From the NCBI RefSeq assembly GCF_021735925.1, contig NZ_WMEA01000001.1:747001-811000 (forward strand): a DNA stretch of 64,000 bases. Direction: 5' to 3'. Below, one piece after another: positions 1 to 9,836 of the stretch. The notes below the pieces were generated by a model. It searched no databases. It saw nothing but the letters and a program-made list of their open reading frames with translations, and had not been told where the DNA came from. Every line of letters begins with the position of its first letter. The first letter of the stretch is position 1. The position numbers and the translations under genes were made by a program. The DNA comes from Loktanella sp. M215. Lineage in GTDB: Bacteria; Pseudomonadota; Alphaproteobacteria; Rhodobacterales; Rhodobacteraceae.

Positions 1-1316
<1,316 letters not shown>

Positions 1317-1322
<6 letters not shown>

Positions 1323-1334
1323 CTAGACGTTACA
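1317..1334. promoter_or_regulatory. PpsR/CrtJ operator 1 (TGT-N12-ACA)
   Basis: The bases read TGT, twelve bases, ACA, which is the established target of the redox and light-dependent repressor PpsR/CrtJ of purple bacteria. It lies on the -35 box of bchF. The repressor gene itself is about 1 kb to the right. A second, more symmetric copy lies 104 bases further at 1438-1455; PpsR is known to bind paired sites cooperatively. Confidence 0.75.
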
Positions 1335-1437
1335 CATTTAGCCAGAGAAGCGCACAGACATGGCCGTATCTAAAATTAAGATAATACGATCAAATTCAGG
1401 GGGTTGAATGAAATATCCGCCGAGACCCCACATCAAG

Positions 1438-1455
1438 TGTCAATTTTCTTTGACA
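1438..1455. promoter_or_regulatory. PpsR/CrtJ operator 2, fully symmetric (TGTCAA-N6-TTGACA)
   Basis: This is a perfect 6-base inverted repeat, TGTCAA, six bases, TTGACA, and so also a perfect TGT-N12-ACA match. Its right arm is the -35 hexamer of the ppaA promoter. Together with the site at 1317 it puts a repressor site on each of two divergent promoters, implying that the ppaA-ppsR operon is autoregulated. Binding is inferred from the consensus. Confidence 0.8.
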
Positions 1456-1478
1456 TTTACGGCGCCATTTTCGACTAT
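1450..1478 (+). promoter_or_regulatory. Probable promoter of ppaA-ppsR
   Basis: TTGACA (1450-1455) is followed after 17 bases by GACTAT (1473-1478), a perfect -35 with a weak -10. The distance to the ppaA start at 1535 leaves a leader of about 50 bases. The -35 is the right half of the symmetric PpsR operator. The -10 assignment is the uncertain part. Confidence 0.5.
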
Positions 1479-1534
1479 GTGTGTAAGGCCAAATTTCCAC
1501 GCAGCGTCTTTTTTCGGAAGAAGGACATCGGCAC

Positions 1535-2275
1535 ATGAGTCAGTTGATGGCGCACGACCTGACCTATTACGTGCCGGAGGATGCAATCCCGACGCTGCGC
1601 ACCTGCGATGACGTCGCCATTGCGCTGCGATCCGCTGCGCTGTCGCCTGATTCCACCGCATGCACCGCCGTCATCGCACGGGCCCAGGCAGCCGGGTTCG
1701 CCGATGCCGATCTGACGGACATCTGCATCGTGCAGGCGGCGCGCCGCCTTGGAGAGAACTGGTGCGACGACGTCCTTGGGTTTGTCGATGTCTCGATCGC
1801 CACGGCACGTCTGCAGGGTCTGTTGCGCACCCTGGGGCGCAGCTTGCGGGCCGATGCCGCAGGTCATGGCAATGCCGCCACCCTTCTGGTCGTGTCGGCG
1901 GCGCAGGCACAGCACACCCTTGGTCCCAGCCTTGTCGTGGCGCAGTTGCGCCGGCGCGGCTATTCCGTCGGGCTGCTGCTGGATGCAGGACCCGGCGCGG
2001 TGCGCACATATTTGCGGCGTGCGCCGGCGGATGCGGTCTTCGTGTCCTGCGACCATACCGAAAAGCTTGTCAATCTGCGTCCGATCGTGACAGAAGCACG
2101 CAAGACGCAACCCGGTGTCCGCATTGTTGTCGGCGGACCAGGTATTTCCGAGTGTTCCGCAGTATGCAGGATAACCGGCGCCGATCACGCGACATCGGAT
2201 CTCGAAGAGGCGCTAATCCTATGCGGACTGACCAAAACGGCGTCACAGGCGACGACCGCAGAAATGATGATGTGA
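1535..2275 (+). CDS. ppaA: PpaA/AerR family cobalamin-binding regulator of photosynthesis genes
   Basis: PpaA/AerR proteins bind cobalamin and act as antirepressors or co-regulators of PpsR/CrtJ, linking B12 and light to photopigment expression. The 246-residue protein has an N-terminal helical B12-cap-like half (about residues 20-105) and a Rossmann-type B12-binding half (about 110-230). The canonical DxHxxG motif appears as AQHTLG, with His127 and Gly130 kept and the Asp replaced by Ala125. GGPGISE near residue 200 matches the later cobalamin-binding loop. The ATG is preceded by AGAAGGA. The gene immediately precedes ppsR, and this pair next to bchF is the standard order in purple bacteria, which supports the call more than length alone. 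Confidence 0.88.
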   Translation: MSQLMAHDLTYYVPEDAIPTLRTCDDVAIALRSAALSPDSTACTAVIARAQAAGFADADLTDICIVQAARRLGENWCDDVLGFVDVSIATARLQGLLRTLGRSLRADAAGHGNAATLLVVSAAQAQHTLGPSLVVAQLRRRGYSVGLLLDAGPGAVRTYLRRAPADAVFVSCDHTEKLVNLRPIVTEARKTQPGVRIVVGGPGISECSAVCRITGADHATSDLEEALILCGLTKTASQATTAEMMM

Positions 2276-2310
2276 ATGTTACCCGCCATGCGTCTTCGGG
2301 ACGATCCGCG

Positions 2311-3723
2311 ATGACGCCGCGCGGTACGAAATACTGGAAAAGCGGCGATATCCCGCTGATCGGCCCCGATATTCTGGGGCATATCCTGACCGCCGTGGCC
2401 GACGTGGGCCTTGTCATCTCGGAAGAGGGTCAGATCCTGTCGGTGCTTGTCAATCCCGCCTTCAGCGACCGTGGCCGGTTCGAGGCGCTGGATGACACGG
2501 ATATCGCTGATTCCCTCAACTCTGAAAGTCGCGGCAAGTTCAAGAAACGCCTTGCGGCCTTTGTCACCGGTGAAGGTGACGTCAGGCCGGTCGAGGTGAA
2601 CCATACGGGCACCGCCGGGCGACAAGAGCTGCCGGTTCGCTACAGCTTTCACCGGATCGGAACGGCGGGCGCAATCCTGCTGCTGGGCCGCGACCTGCGG
2701 CCCGTCGCCGAGATGCAGCAGCAGCTGGTTTCGGCGCAGATGGCGCTGGAACGCGACTACGAGGCCCATCGCGATTACGAAATGCGGTTCCGGGTCTTGC
2801 TGGACAATGCGCCCGGCGGCGTCCTGATGATGACCATGCAGACCGGCCTGATCACCGAGGCGAACCCCGCCGCGGCCGATCTGTTTGCCCGGCCACGCGA
2901 CACGATTCTGGGCCAGCCGATGCTGAACCTGTTCGACACGCGCCAAGGGGCGAACCTGATCGACCGGCTGACGACGCAGGCCCTGTCCGGCACGCCGACG
3001 CCGGTTGCCGTGGCCCTGAAGGGGCGAGAGCGGACGATCCTGCTGCGCCCCACGATCTTTCGCGCGGCTGGCGAGCGGATCATGCTGTGCCATATCGAGA
3101 CCAGCGAAACCGCGGAACTGTCGGGCGACAGTCTGGATCAGAACCTGCGCGGCATGTACGGTCAGGGGCCGGACAGCATCGTCTTTGCGGGCGCTGACGG
3201 CGATATCCTGTCGGCGAACGACAGCTTCCTGAACCTGATCGGTGCGGCCCATGACGTCAGTGTGCGGGGGCAGCCGCTGCCGGACATGCTGCAGCGTGGG
3301 TCCGTCGATTTCAAGGTGATGACAGAGAACGCATCCCAGACCGGACGCCTGCGGGCTTACGCCACCAAGATTGCCGGCGATTACGGTAGCCCCCGCGACA
3401 TCGAAATCGCGGTGACACGGTTTCAGGCCGGTCAGGCGCCGGTCTTTGCCTTCGTCATCCGCGAAGTCGGGGCCGTCGATGGCCCGCGCGGCGAGCCGCG
3501 CGACGATGGTCTGGGATCGGTCAAGGAACTGGTCGGCAGCTCGACGCTGAAGGACATCGTGTCCGAGACGACGAACGTCGTCGAGAAGATGTGCATCGAG
3601 ACGGCGATCGCGCTGACGATGAACAACCGCGTTGCCGCCGCCGAGATGCTGGGCCTGTCGCGCCAGTCGCTTTACGTCAAGCTGCGCAAGTTCGGACTGA
3701 TCGACCGCGACACCAACGACTGA
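2311..3723 (+). CDS. ppsR: Transcriptional repressor PpsR/CrtJ
   Basis: PpsR represses bch, crt and light-harvesting genes under oxygen or light by binding TGT-N12-ACA. The 470-residue product has an N-terminal PAS-like region (about 15-130), a glutamine-rich helical linker (MQQQLVSAQMALERDYEAH), two further PAS domains (about 155-270 and 280-400) and a Fis-type helix-turn-helix at the C-terminus (MNNRVAAAEMLGLSRQSLYV). Cys260 and Cys428, the latter just before the HTH, match the two redox-active cysteines known in the Rhodobacter protein. The frame is open far upstream inside ppaA. ATG 2311 gives the usual length; ATG 2221, with GAAGAGG before it, or GTG 2272, overlapping ppaA, are alternatives. 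Confidence 0.92.
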   Translation: MTPRGTKYWKSGDIPLIGPDILGHILTAVADVGLVISEEGQILSVLVNPAFSDRGRFEALDDTDIADSLNSESRGKFKKRLAAFVTGEGDVRPVEVNHTGTAGRQELPVRYSFHRIGTAGAILLLGRDLRPVAEMQQQLVSAQMALERDYEAHRDYEMRFRVLLDNAPGGVLMMTMQTGLITEANPAAADLFARPRDTILGQPMLNLFDTRQGANLIDRLTTQALSGTPTPVAVALKGRERTILLRPTIFRAAGERIMLCHIETSETAELSGDSLDQNLRGMYGQGPDSIVFAGADGDILSANDSFLNLIGAAHDVSVRGQPLPDMLQRGSVDFKVMTENASQTGRLRAYATKIAGDYGSPRDIEIAVTRFQAGQAPVFAFVIREVGAVDGPRGEPRDDGLGSVKELVGSSTLKDIVSETTNVVEKMCIETAIALTMNNRVAAAEMLGLSRQSLYVKLRKFGLIDRDTND

Positions 3724-3727
3724 CGGG

Positions 3728-4222
3728 TCAGTTGGTGGCGGGCATCGTGTGGGTCATGGTGCCGTGATCCATCGCGTCATCGGCGGCCTCGACGTCGAAG
3801 ACCACGTCGACGCGTCCCGCCCGCTCGAAGATCAGGGTGGCGGGCACTTTTTCACCGGCCTCCAGCGGATCGCCGTTCAGACCCATGAACATGATGTGCA
3901 GACCACCGGGCGCAAACGTGGCGGTCCCCCCGGCGGGCACGACCACGCGGTCCATCGCCGTCATGCTGGCGACGCCGTCGGTCATCACGCTGTCATGCAT
4001 CATCACGCGGGGATAATCGGCCTCGATCCCGATCAGGGCATCGTCTTCGGTGCCAGAGTTCATGATCGAGACATAGCCGGCCCCGGCCATGGCCGACGCC
4101 GCCGTCGCACGGGCAAAGGGATGTTCGATATGCAGGTCGCCCACCTTGTAGTCGTGGCCCATGGCAAAGCCGGGCAGCAGGCCGACGGACAGGGCGATCA
4201 TCAGGCGGGTCAGGGACGACAT
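3728..4222 (-). CDS. Periplasmic copper chaperone of the PCu(A)C family
   Basis: PCu(A)C proteins carry Cu(I) in the periplasm and help build the CuA or CuB centres of cytochrome oxidase. The 164-residue precursor has a signal peptide ending near GFAMG-HDYKV. The family copper motif H-x10-M-x21-H-x-M is matched exactly: His in MMHDSVMT, Met in ASM, and the final GGLHIMFM. An extra His/Met-rich tail (DHGTMTHTMPATN) may add metal ligands. ATG 4222 is chosen over 4246 because GGAG precedes it and it gives a clean signal peptide. The gene converges on ppsR with only 4 bases between stops. No other copper genes are adjacent. Confidence 0.9.
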   Translation of the reverse strand: MSSLTRLMIALSVGLLPGFAMGHDYKVGDLHIEHPFARATAASAMAGAGYVSIMNSGTEDDALIGIEADYPRVMMHDSVMTDGVASMTAMDRVVVPAGGTATFAPGGLHIMFMGLNGDPLEAGEKVPATLIFERAGRVDVVFDVEAADDAMDHGTMTHTMPATN

Positions 4223-4402
4223 GGGGTTCTCCGGTAAGCAATGCAATCAGTCGGGCCGACCTATGGATACACGGGCCGCAGCGAAAGGGGCAAAAGGCCG
4301 CACGGCGCCCGGGGTCGCGGAAATTTGCCATAGGCGGGGCGAAAGGCCTCTGCCATAGTTTGCGGCGATACACAGGTTTAGGTTGCCGGACGAGAGGACA
4401 GG

Positions 4403-5407
4403 ATGAGGTTTTTCAAGACAACGATGGTCGCCGCCCTATGGCTGGCGCAGGGACTCCTGACCCCCGTCAGTGCAGAGCCGGCAGAGTATGTCCTGGCCAC
4501 CGGGTCCACGGGCGGCACGTATTATCCGGTCGGCGTGGCGCTTGCGACGCTGATCAAGGTCAAGCTGCAGCCCGACGACGGCATCGGCATGTCGGCGCTG
4601 ACCACCGCCGGGTCAGGCGAGAATATCCGCCTGCTGCACGACGGTCAGGCGCAGTTCGCCATCCTGCAGGCGCTGTACGGTCAGGATGCAGCGACAGGGA
4701 GCGGCACGATGCAAGAGGCGGGTCCGCAAACCGCGTTGCGGTCCGTGGCGATCCTGTGGCCCAACGTCGAACATTTCGTCGTGGCGACCGCGGATGCAAA
4801 GACTGGCACGATGGCCGACCTGCTGGCGCTGGCCGGTCAGCCGATGGCCCTTGGCGCACCCGAGTCCGGCACACGCGGGTCGACCCAGGCATTGCTGGAC
4901 GGGCTGGGGGTGAAGACTGACGCCGGCCTGAGCGACGCCGACTACGGCGCCGCCGTTGCCGCATTGGAAGCGGGCGAGGTGAAGGCGATCAGCCTGCCCG
5001 GCGGCGACCCCGTTGGCGCGCTGGCCGAACTTTTCGCCTCGGAACGCGAGGCCTATAGGCTGCTGAGCTTTACCGCAGACGAGGCGAAGACTGCGGACGC
5101 GGGGCGCGGGCTGTGGTCCGCCTATACGATCCCCGCCGACACCTATGCCGGTCAGGGTAAGGAACTGAGCACCATCGCACAGCCCAATTTTCTGGCGGTG
5201 AATGCCGATGTGTCAGAGGACAACGTCTATCGCATCACCCGCGCGATCTTTGAAAACCTGCCGTTTCTGCAGGCGATCCACCCCGCGACGCAGGCGCTGG
5301 CGGTGGACAAGGCCCTGGCCGGACTGCCGCTGCCGCTGCACCCCGGCGCCGCGCGCTACTATCGCGAAATCGGGATCGAGATCCCCGACGCGCTGATCGC
5401 GCAGTAG
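4403..5407 (+). CDS. TAXI-family TRAP transporter solute-binding protein
   Basis: This is a periplasmic binding protein of the TAXI class of TRAP transporters. The 334-residue precursor has a signal peptide (MRFFKTTMVAALWLAQGLLT, cleavage near VSA-EPAE) and the typical opening ATGSTGGTYYPVGVALA, followed by TAGSGENIRLL and the QFAILQ segment. TAXI proteins often bind small organic acids such as glutamate; the ligand here cannot be read from sequence. No DctQ or DctM membrane subunit lies nearby, so it is an orphan or works with a distant permease. It is followed by a rho-independent terminator, so it is not part of the urease operon downstream. Confidence 0.85.
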   Translation: MRFFKTTMVAALWLAQGLLTPVSAEPAEYVLATGSTGGTYYPVGVALATLIKVKLQPDDGIGMSALTTAGSGENIRLLHDGQAQFAILQALYGQDAATGSGTMQEAGPQTALRSVAILWPNVEHFVVATADAKTGTMADLLALAGQPMALGAPESGTRGSTQALLDGLGVKTDAGLSDADYGAAVAALEAGEVKAISLPGGDPVGALAELFASEREAYRLLSFTADEAKTADAGRGLWSAYTIPADTYAGQGKELSTIAQPNFLAVNADVSEDNVYRITRAIFENLPFLQAIHPATQALAVDKALAGLPLPLHPGAARYYREIGIEIPDALIAQ

Positions 5408-5408
5408 C

Positions 5409-5437
5409 GGGCGCGCCGCGACAGACGCCCTTTTTTT
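5409..5437 (+). terminator. Rho-independent terminator after the TAXI gene
   Basis: GGGCG (5409-5413) pairs with CGCCC (5426-5430) around a 12-base loop, followed directly by seven T residues (5431-5437). It starts two bases after the upstream stop codon and separates that gene from ureD. The stem is short, so strength is uncertain. Confidence 0.6.
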
Positions 5438-5515
5438 AGGCGGAATCGCGGGAATATGGGACCACGCGCCGGGACGCTGTTGCCTCGGTCCGCCAAGTTT
5501 GTGCAAGGTCCGGGG

Positions 5516-6343
5516 ATGAACCTCTCATTGCACCATCCCGTCGACGATCCGCACCGCCTGACACCGCGCGCGCAGGGCGGGTTGCGGATCGGTGTGCGGG
5601 ACGGCAACCGGCTGGATGCGCTGCGGCAGTCGGGGGCATCAAAGGCGTTGTTCCCGCGCCACGCCGGACGCGATCTGCTGGCGGTGACCCTGAACACCGC
5701 CGGCGGCGTCACCGGCGGCGACCGCTTCACCCTGACGGCAGAGGTCGCGGCGGACAGTCACCTGACCCTGACGACCCAGACGGCAGAGCGGATCTACAAG
5801 GCGCAGCCGGGCCAGACCGCCCGCATGACGACGGATGTGACGATTGCGCCGGGCGGGCGCCTAGACTGGTTGCCGCAGGAAACGATCCTTTTCGACCGCT
5901 GCCGCCTGCACCGCAGGCTGCATGTCGACATGGCGGCAGAGGCCCGGTTCCTGGGGGTCGAGACGCTCGTGCTGGGCCGCGCGCTGATGGGTGAGCGGAT
6001 CGCCGCGGGGCATCTGAAGGACGATGTGCGCATCACGCGCGGTGGCGATCTGGTCTTTGCCGACGCGGTGGCGCTGGACGGCGCCGTGTCGGACCGGATG
6101 GCCGCGGCGTGGTGCGGCGGCGACGCCGGGTGCATCGCCAGCGTGACCTGTGTGGCGCCGGAGGCCGAAAGCCACCTTGCCGCGCTGCGCGCCCTGATGC
6201 CCGCGACTGGCGGCGTCAGCCTGATCCGCGACGGCGTGCTGTTTGCGCGCCTCGCGATGCCCGACAGTTTCGACATGCGCCGGGTGCTGATCCCGATCCT
6301 GACCACCCTGCGCGGCCCCCTGCCCCCGACCTGGACCCTGTAA
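5516..6343 (+). CDS. ureD: Urease accessory protein UreD
   Basis: UreD (UreH) is the scaffold that holds apo-urease while UreF, UreG and UreE deliver nickel. The product has the family pattern [19 protein letters not shown] near the N-terminus, then [19 protein letters not shown] and [11 protein letters not shown], and [14 protein letters not shown] in the middle. ATG 5516 gives 275 residues, the normal size; an upstream ATG at 5456 would add 20 residues with no similarity to the family start. It opens the urease operon and ends 1 base before ureA. Confidence 0.93.
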   Translation: MNLSLHHPVDDPHRLTPRAQGGLRIGVRDGNRLDALRQSGASKALFPRHAGRDLLAVTLNTAGGVTGGDRFTLTAEVAADSHLTLTTQTAERIYKAQPGQTARMTTDVTIAPGGRLDWLPQETILFDRCRLHRRLHVDMAAEARFLGVETLVLGRALMGERIAAGHLKDDVRITRGGDLVFADAVALDGAVSDRMAAAWCGGDAGCIASVTCVAPEAESHLAALRALMPATGGVSLIRDGVLFARLAMPDSFDMRRVLIPILTTLRGPLPPTWTL

Positions 6344-6344
6344 G

Positions 6345-6647
6345 ATGCAATTGACCCCCCGTGAAAAAGACAAGCTGCTGATCGCCATGGCCGCAGAAGT
6401 CGCCCGCAAGCGCCTGTCGCGCGGCGTGAAACTGAACTATCCCGAGGCGATCGCCTTGATCACCGATTTTGTCGTCGAAGGCGCGCGCGATGGCCGCAGC
6501 GTGGCCGACATGATGGAGGCGGGCGCGCACGTCATCACGCGCGATCAATGCATGGAAGGCATCGCCGAAATGCTGCCGGATGTGCAGGTGGAGGCGACCT
6601 TTCCGGATGGCACCAAGCTGGTGACGGTCCACCAGCCGATCCGTTGA
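6345..6647 (+). CDS. ureA: Urease subunit gamma
   Basis: This is the small structural subunit of the nickel urease (UreABC)3, which hydrolyses urea to ammonia and carbamate in the cytoplasm. The 100-residue protein matches the family along its whole length: [20 protein letters not shown] at the start, [20 protein letters not shown], and the C-terminal [17 protein letters not shown]. It follows ureD by one base and precedes ureB by about 40 bases. Confidence 0.97.
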   Translation: MQLTPREKDKLLIAMAAEVARKRLSRGVKLNYPEAIALITDFVVEGARDGRSVADMMEAGAHVITRDQCMEGIAEMLPDVQVEATFPDGTKLVTVHQPIR

Positions 6648-6689
6648 GTTTTGAGTTTATTTGGTCAGATGAATGAAGGATGTCGTGCA

Positions 6690-6995
6690 ATGATCCCCGG
6701 CGAAGTGTTCACGGCAGACGGCGAAATCGAACTGAACGCAGGGTCTGCGGTCGTGACTTTGATGGTCGCCAATACCGGCGACAGGCCTGTGCAGGTGGGC
6801 AGCCATTATCACTTTGCCGAGACGAACCCCGCGCTGGATTTCGACCGCGATGCGGCACGGGGCATGCGGCTGGACGTGGCCCCCGGCTCTGCTGTGCGGT
6901 TCGAACCCGGGCAGCGGCGCGAGGTCAACCTGATCGCAATCGGCGGGCGGCGGCATATCTATGGGTTCAATGCAGCCGTCATGGGAGAATTGTGA
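6690..6995 (+). CDS. ureB: Urease subunit beta
   Basis: This is the second small structural subunit of urease. The 101-residue product starts with the usual [18 protein letters not shown] and contains the conserved [20 protein letters not shown] and [23 protein letters not shown] 6690 is chosen because it gives the standard N-terminus and has AAGGA 9 bases upstream; an earlier start in the same frame (6651 or 6669) would add an unrelated N-terminal extension. The stop is 1 base from the next start. Confidence 0.96.
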   Translation: MIPGEVFTADGEIELNAGSAVVTLMVANTGDRPVQVGSHYHFAETNPALDFDRDAARGMRLDVAPGSAVRFEPGQRREVNLIAIGGRRHIYGFNAAVMGEL

Positions 6996-6996
6996 C

Positions 6997-7314
6997 ATGG
7001 CCCGGAATGCGACCCCGCTCGAACTTTTCAAGACCAATATGGAACTGGGCATGATGCTGGCCGAGGCGCAAAGCGTCATCGCCATGCGCGTGATGGGGTG
7101 GGGTGGGCTGTGGTCCGTCACCAACACCGAAAACGACCGCATGATGTCCGAAAAGACCGAAGCGATCACCAAGTCCATGCAGAATGCCACGCTGGCGGCG
7201 ATGACGGGCAAGCGTGCCGACGAGATCGTCAACGCTGCCGTAAAGCCGCTGCGCCAGAAAACCCGCGCCAATGTCAAACGACTGGGCAAGCGCGGCCCCA
7301 CAAAGATGAAGTGA
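6997..7314 (+). CDS. Uncharacterised small helical protein between ureB and ureC
   Basis: This 105-residue protein is unrecognised as a urease component. It begins [20 protein letters not shown] and is predicted to be almost entirely helical, with an Ala/Met/Lys-rich amphipathic stretch ([20 protein letters not shown]) and a very basic tail ([11 protein letters not shown]). The look is phasin-like, but no family is claimed. ATG 6997 has GGGAGA before it and starts one base after the ureB stop; the frame stays open upstream inside ureB, which is not coding in that frame. It lies 4 bases before ureC, so it is certainly co-transcribed. An extra small gene at this place is, from memory, common in Rhodobacteraceae urease operons. 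Confidence 0.75.
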   Translation: MARNATPLELFKTNMELGMMLAEAQSVIAMRVMGWGGLWSVTNTENDRMMSEKTEAITKSMQNATLAAMTGKRADEIVNAAVKPLRQKTRANVKRLGKRGPTKMK

Positions 7315-7318
7315 GCCC

Positions 7319-9028
7319 ATGCCAGCCCTGATATCCCGCGCGAACTATGCCGCCACCTTTGGCCCGACGACCGGCGACCGGGTGCGTCTGGCCGACACCG
7401 ACCTGATCATCGAGGTCGAACGCGACCTGACCACCTATGGCGAAGAGGTGAAGTTCGGCGGCGGCAAGGTGATCCGCGACGGGATGGGGCAGTCTCAGGT
7501 CACGCGGGCGGGCGGGGCGGTGGACACGGTCATCACCAATGCGCTGATCGTGGATCATGCGGGCATCTGGAAGGCGGACGTGGCGCTGAAGGACGGGCGC
7601 ATCCACAAGATCGGCAAGGCGGGCAATCCGGACACGCAGTCCGGCGTGGACATCATCATCGGGCCCGGGACCGAGATTATCGCGGGCGAAGGGCGCATCC
7701 TGACCGCCGGCGGATTCGATAGCCACATCCACTTCATCGCGCCGCAGCAGATGGAGGATTCGCTGCATTCCGGCGTCACCACCTGCTTTGGCGGCGGCAC
7801 CGGGCCTGCGCATGGGACCTTGGCCACCACCTGCACGCCGGGGGCCTGGCATATTGGACGGATGCTGCAGGCCTTCGACGGGATTCCGATGAACATCGGC
7901 CTTGCGGGCAAGGGCAATGCCAGCCAGCCCGATGCGCTGGTCGAGATGGTGAAGGCCGGGGCCTGTTCGCTGAAGCTGCACGAGGATTGGGGCACGACGC
8001 CTGCGGCCATCGACTGCTGCCTGTCGGTGGCCGACGACATGGACGTGCAGGTGATGATCCACACGGACACGCTGAACGAATCCGGCTTTGTCGAACATAC
8101 TGTGAAGGCCATGAAGGGCCGCACGATCCACGCCTTTCACACCGAGGGCGCGGGTGGCGGTCATGCCCCCGACATCATCAAGATCTGCGGCGAGGAATTC
8201 GTCCTGCCGTCATCGACCAACCCGACGCGGCCCTTTACCGTCAACACGATCGAGGAACACCTCGACATGCTGATGGTCTGTCACCACCTCGACAAGTCGA
8301 TCCCCGAGGACGTGGCCTTTGCCGAATCCCGTATCCGGCGCGAGACCATCGCGGCAGAGGATATCCTGCACGACATGGGCGCGTTTTCGATCATCGCCAG
8401 CGACTCTCAGGCGATGGGGCGCGTAGGCGAGGTGCTGATCCGCACTTGGCAGACCGCCGACAAGATGAAGAAGCAGCGCGGGCGTCTGGCCGAAGAGACG
8501 GGCGACAACGACAACTTTCGCGTCCGCCGCTATATCGCGAAATACACGATCAACCCGGCGATCGCCCATGGCATCAGCCACGAGCTGGGGTCCGTGGCCG
8601 AGGGAAAGCGCGCCGATCTGGTGTTGTGGAATCCGGCGTTCTTTGGCGTGAAGCCGGAAATGGTGCTGTTGGGCGGCACCATCGTCGTGGCGCAGATGGG
8701 CGATCCGAATGCCAGTATTCCCACGCCGCAGCCGGTCTACTCTCGGCCGATGTTCGGCGCCTATGGCGGGTCGTTGCGGCACGGCAGCGTCAGTTTCGTC
8801 AGTGCGGCGGCGCAGGATGCGGGCATCCGCGACAGCCTTGGCCTGTCCAAGCAGACGGTCGCGGTGAAGAACACGCGCAACATCGGCAAGCGCGACCTGA
8901 TCCTGAACGACGCCCTGCCGCAGATCGACGTGGACCCGGAAACATACGAAGTCCGTGCCGACGGCGAGTTGCTGACCTGCCAACCGGCAGAGGTTCTGCC
9001 GATGGCCCAGCGCTATTTCCTGTTCTGA
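7319..9028 (+). CDS. ureC: Urease subunit alpha (catalytic)
   Basis: This is the catalytic subunit, carrying the bis-nickel centre. The 569-residue protein has the family start ([20 protein letters not shown]), metal ligands His136 and His138 in SHIHF, the carbamylated bridging lysine Lys219 in [12 protein letters not shown], the ligands around [12 protein letters not shown] and [15 protein letters not shown], and the active-site flap [20 protein letters not shown] with its cysteine and histidine. Length matches the family (566-572) and no key residue is missing, so the enzyme should be active. It sits in an uninterrupted operon with accessory genes. Confidence 0.98.
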   Translation: MPALISRANYAATFGPTTGDRVRLADTDLIIEVERDLTTYGEEVKFGGGKVIRDGMGQSQVTRAGGAVDTVITNALIVDHAGIWKADVALKDGRIHKIGKAGNPDTQSGVDIIIGPGTEIIAGEGRILTAGGFDSHIHFIAPQQMEDSLHSGVTTCFGGGTGPAHGTLATTCTPGAWHIGRMLQAFDGIPMNIGLAGKGNASQPDALVEMVKAGACSLKLHEDWGTTPAAIDCCLSVADDMDVQVMIHTDTLNESGFVEHTVKAMKGRTIHAFHTEGAGGGHAPDIIKICGEEFVLPSSTNPTRPFTVNTIEEHLDMLMVCHHLDKSIPEDVAFAESRIRRETIAAEDILHDMGAFSIIASDSQAMGRVGEVLIRTWQTADKMKKQRGRLAEETGDNDNFRVRRYIAKYTINPAIAHGISHELGSVAEGKRADLVLWNPAFFGVKPEMVLLGGTIVVAQMGDPNASIPTPQPVYSRPMFGAYGGSLRHGSVSFVSAAAQDAGIRDSLGLSKQTVAVKNTRNIGKRDLILNDALPQIDVDPETYEVRADGELLTCQPAEVLPMAQRYFLF

Positions 9029-9063
9029 CGATGGGTAGCAGGGTTGCACGATACGCATTTGTA

Positions 9064-9078
9064 GTCAGCAGTGCTGAC
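9064..9078. repeat. Short perfect inverted repeat in the ureC-DUF1127 gap
   Basis: GTCAGC and GCTGAC flank a 3-base centre (GTCAGCAGTGCTGAC), followed by the AT-rich CTTATATT. It lies in the only gap larger than 100 bases inside the urease operon. It could be an operator for an internal promoter (TATATT at 9081 as a -10) or a pause hairpin. The sequence does not decide between them. Confidence 0.4.
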
Positions 9079-9148
9079 CTTATATTGGATGGCAAGGGAG
9101 GAGACCTGATTTTCACCACAGCGGCACTGGCCGCAGATAAGGTTTCCA

Positions 9149-9373
9149 ATGGCTACGCAAACACTCAGCGCACCGCGCAACGCCGCAATCCGCGAAAAGG
9201 TCGATGCCTTCTTCGCATCCATCGGTCAGGGCATGAATGCCTACATGGAACGTCGGTCGCGGATGGGGCAGATTCAGGCCCTCGAAGCAAAGACCGACGC
9301 GGAACTGGCCAAGATGGGCATCCGGCGCGACCGGATCGTGCACCACGTCTTTCGCGACCTGTTCTACGTGTAA
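9149..9373 (+). CDS. Small DUF1127-like protein within the urease operon
   Basis: This 74-residue protein has the C-terminal pattern of the DUF1127 (YjiS-like) family: a Leu/Ala helix, then LAKMGIRRDRIVHHVFRD, corresponding to the usual L-x-D-I-G-hydrophobic-x-R-x-x-I. Small DUF1127 proteins in alphaproteobacteria have been linked to phosphate and carbon metabolism and to RNA turnover; none of that can be read here. It is separated from ureC by 120 bases carrying an inverted repeat and is 16 bases before ureE, so it is co-transcribed with ureE. The domain match is partial. Confidence 0.7.
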   Translation: MATQTLSAPRNAAIREKVDAFFASIGQGMNAYMERRSRMGQIQALEAKTDAELAKMGIRRDRIVHHVFRDLFYV

Positions 9374-9389
9374 GTGACGGGGTCTGCGC

Positions 9390-9836
9390 ATGACGCAGCC
9401 CGTCGCACATCACGTCACCCACGACCACAGCGCGCAGGTGTCCGACACTTGCGCGCTGACTTATGACGCGCGGCTGATGCGGCGCAAGGTGCTGACCAGC
9501 GATGGCGGCACCTCTTTTCTTGTCGATCTGGAACATACGACCTCGCTGAACGATGGCGACCTGCTGGTGCTGGACGACGGGCGTTTTGTGCGCGTGACGG
9601 CGGCGAAGGAGCCACTCTTTCGCGTCAGCGGCGACATGGCCCGGCTTGCCTGGCATATCGGCAACCGCCACATGCCCTGCCAGTTCGCGGGCGATCATCT
9701 GCTGATCCTGCGCGATCCGGTGATCGGCCACATGCTGAAGGATCACTTGGGGGCCGAGGTGACCGAGGTTGACGCCCCCTTCGTGCCCGAAGGCGGGGCT
9801 TACGGTCACGGCCGCACGCTGCCCCATGCGCACTGA
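9390..9836 (+). CDS. ureE: Urease accessory protein UreE (nickel chaperone)
   Basis: UreE dimers hand nickel to UreG for insertion into urease. The 148-residue protein has the N-terminal peptide-binding-like domain (LTYDARLMRRKVLTSDGGTS, FLVDLEHTTSLNDGDLLVLD) and the metal-binding core with HIGNRHMPCQF and LRDPVIGHMLKDHLGAEV. The tail is short but histidine-containing ([10 protein letters not shown]), and the N-terminus adds a His cluster (PVAHHVTHDH), so nickel storage is modest compared with His-rich UreE proteins. Its last 11 bases overlap the start of ureF. Confidence 0.93.
   Translation: MTQPVAHHVTHDHSAQVSDTCALTYDARLMRRKVLTSDGGTSFLVDLEHTTSLNDGDLLVLDDGRFVRVTAAKEPLFRVSGDMARLAWHIGNRHMPCQFAGDHLLILRDPVIGHMLKDHLGAEVTEVDAPFVPEGGAYGHGRTLPHAH

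Noticed and set aside
1660..2310. Upstream extension of the ppsR frame inside ppaA
   Set aside because: This part is Arg/Ser/Pro-rich and lies across the real ppaA gene; PpsR of normal length starts near 2311.
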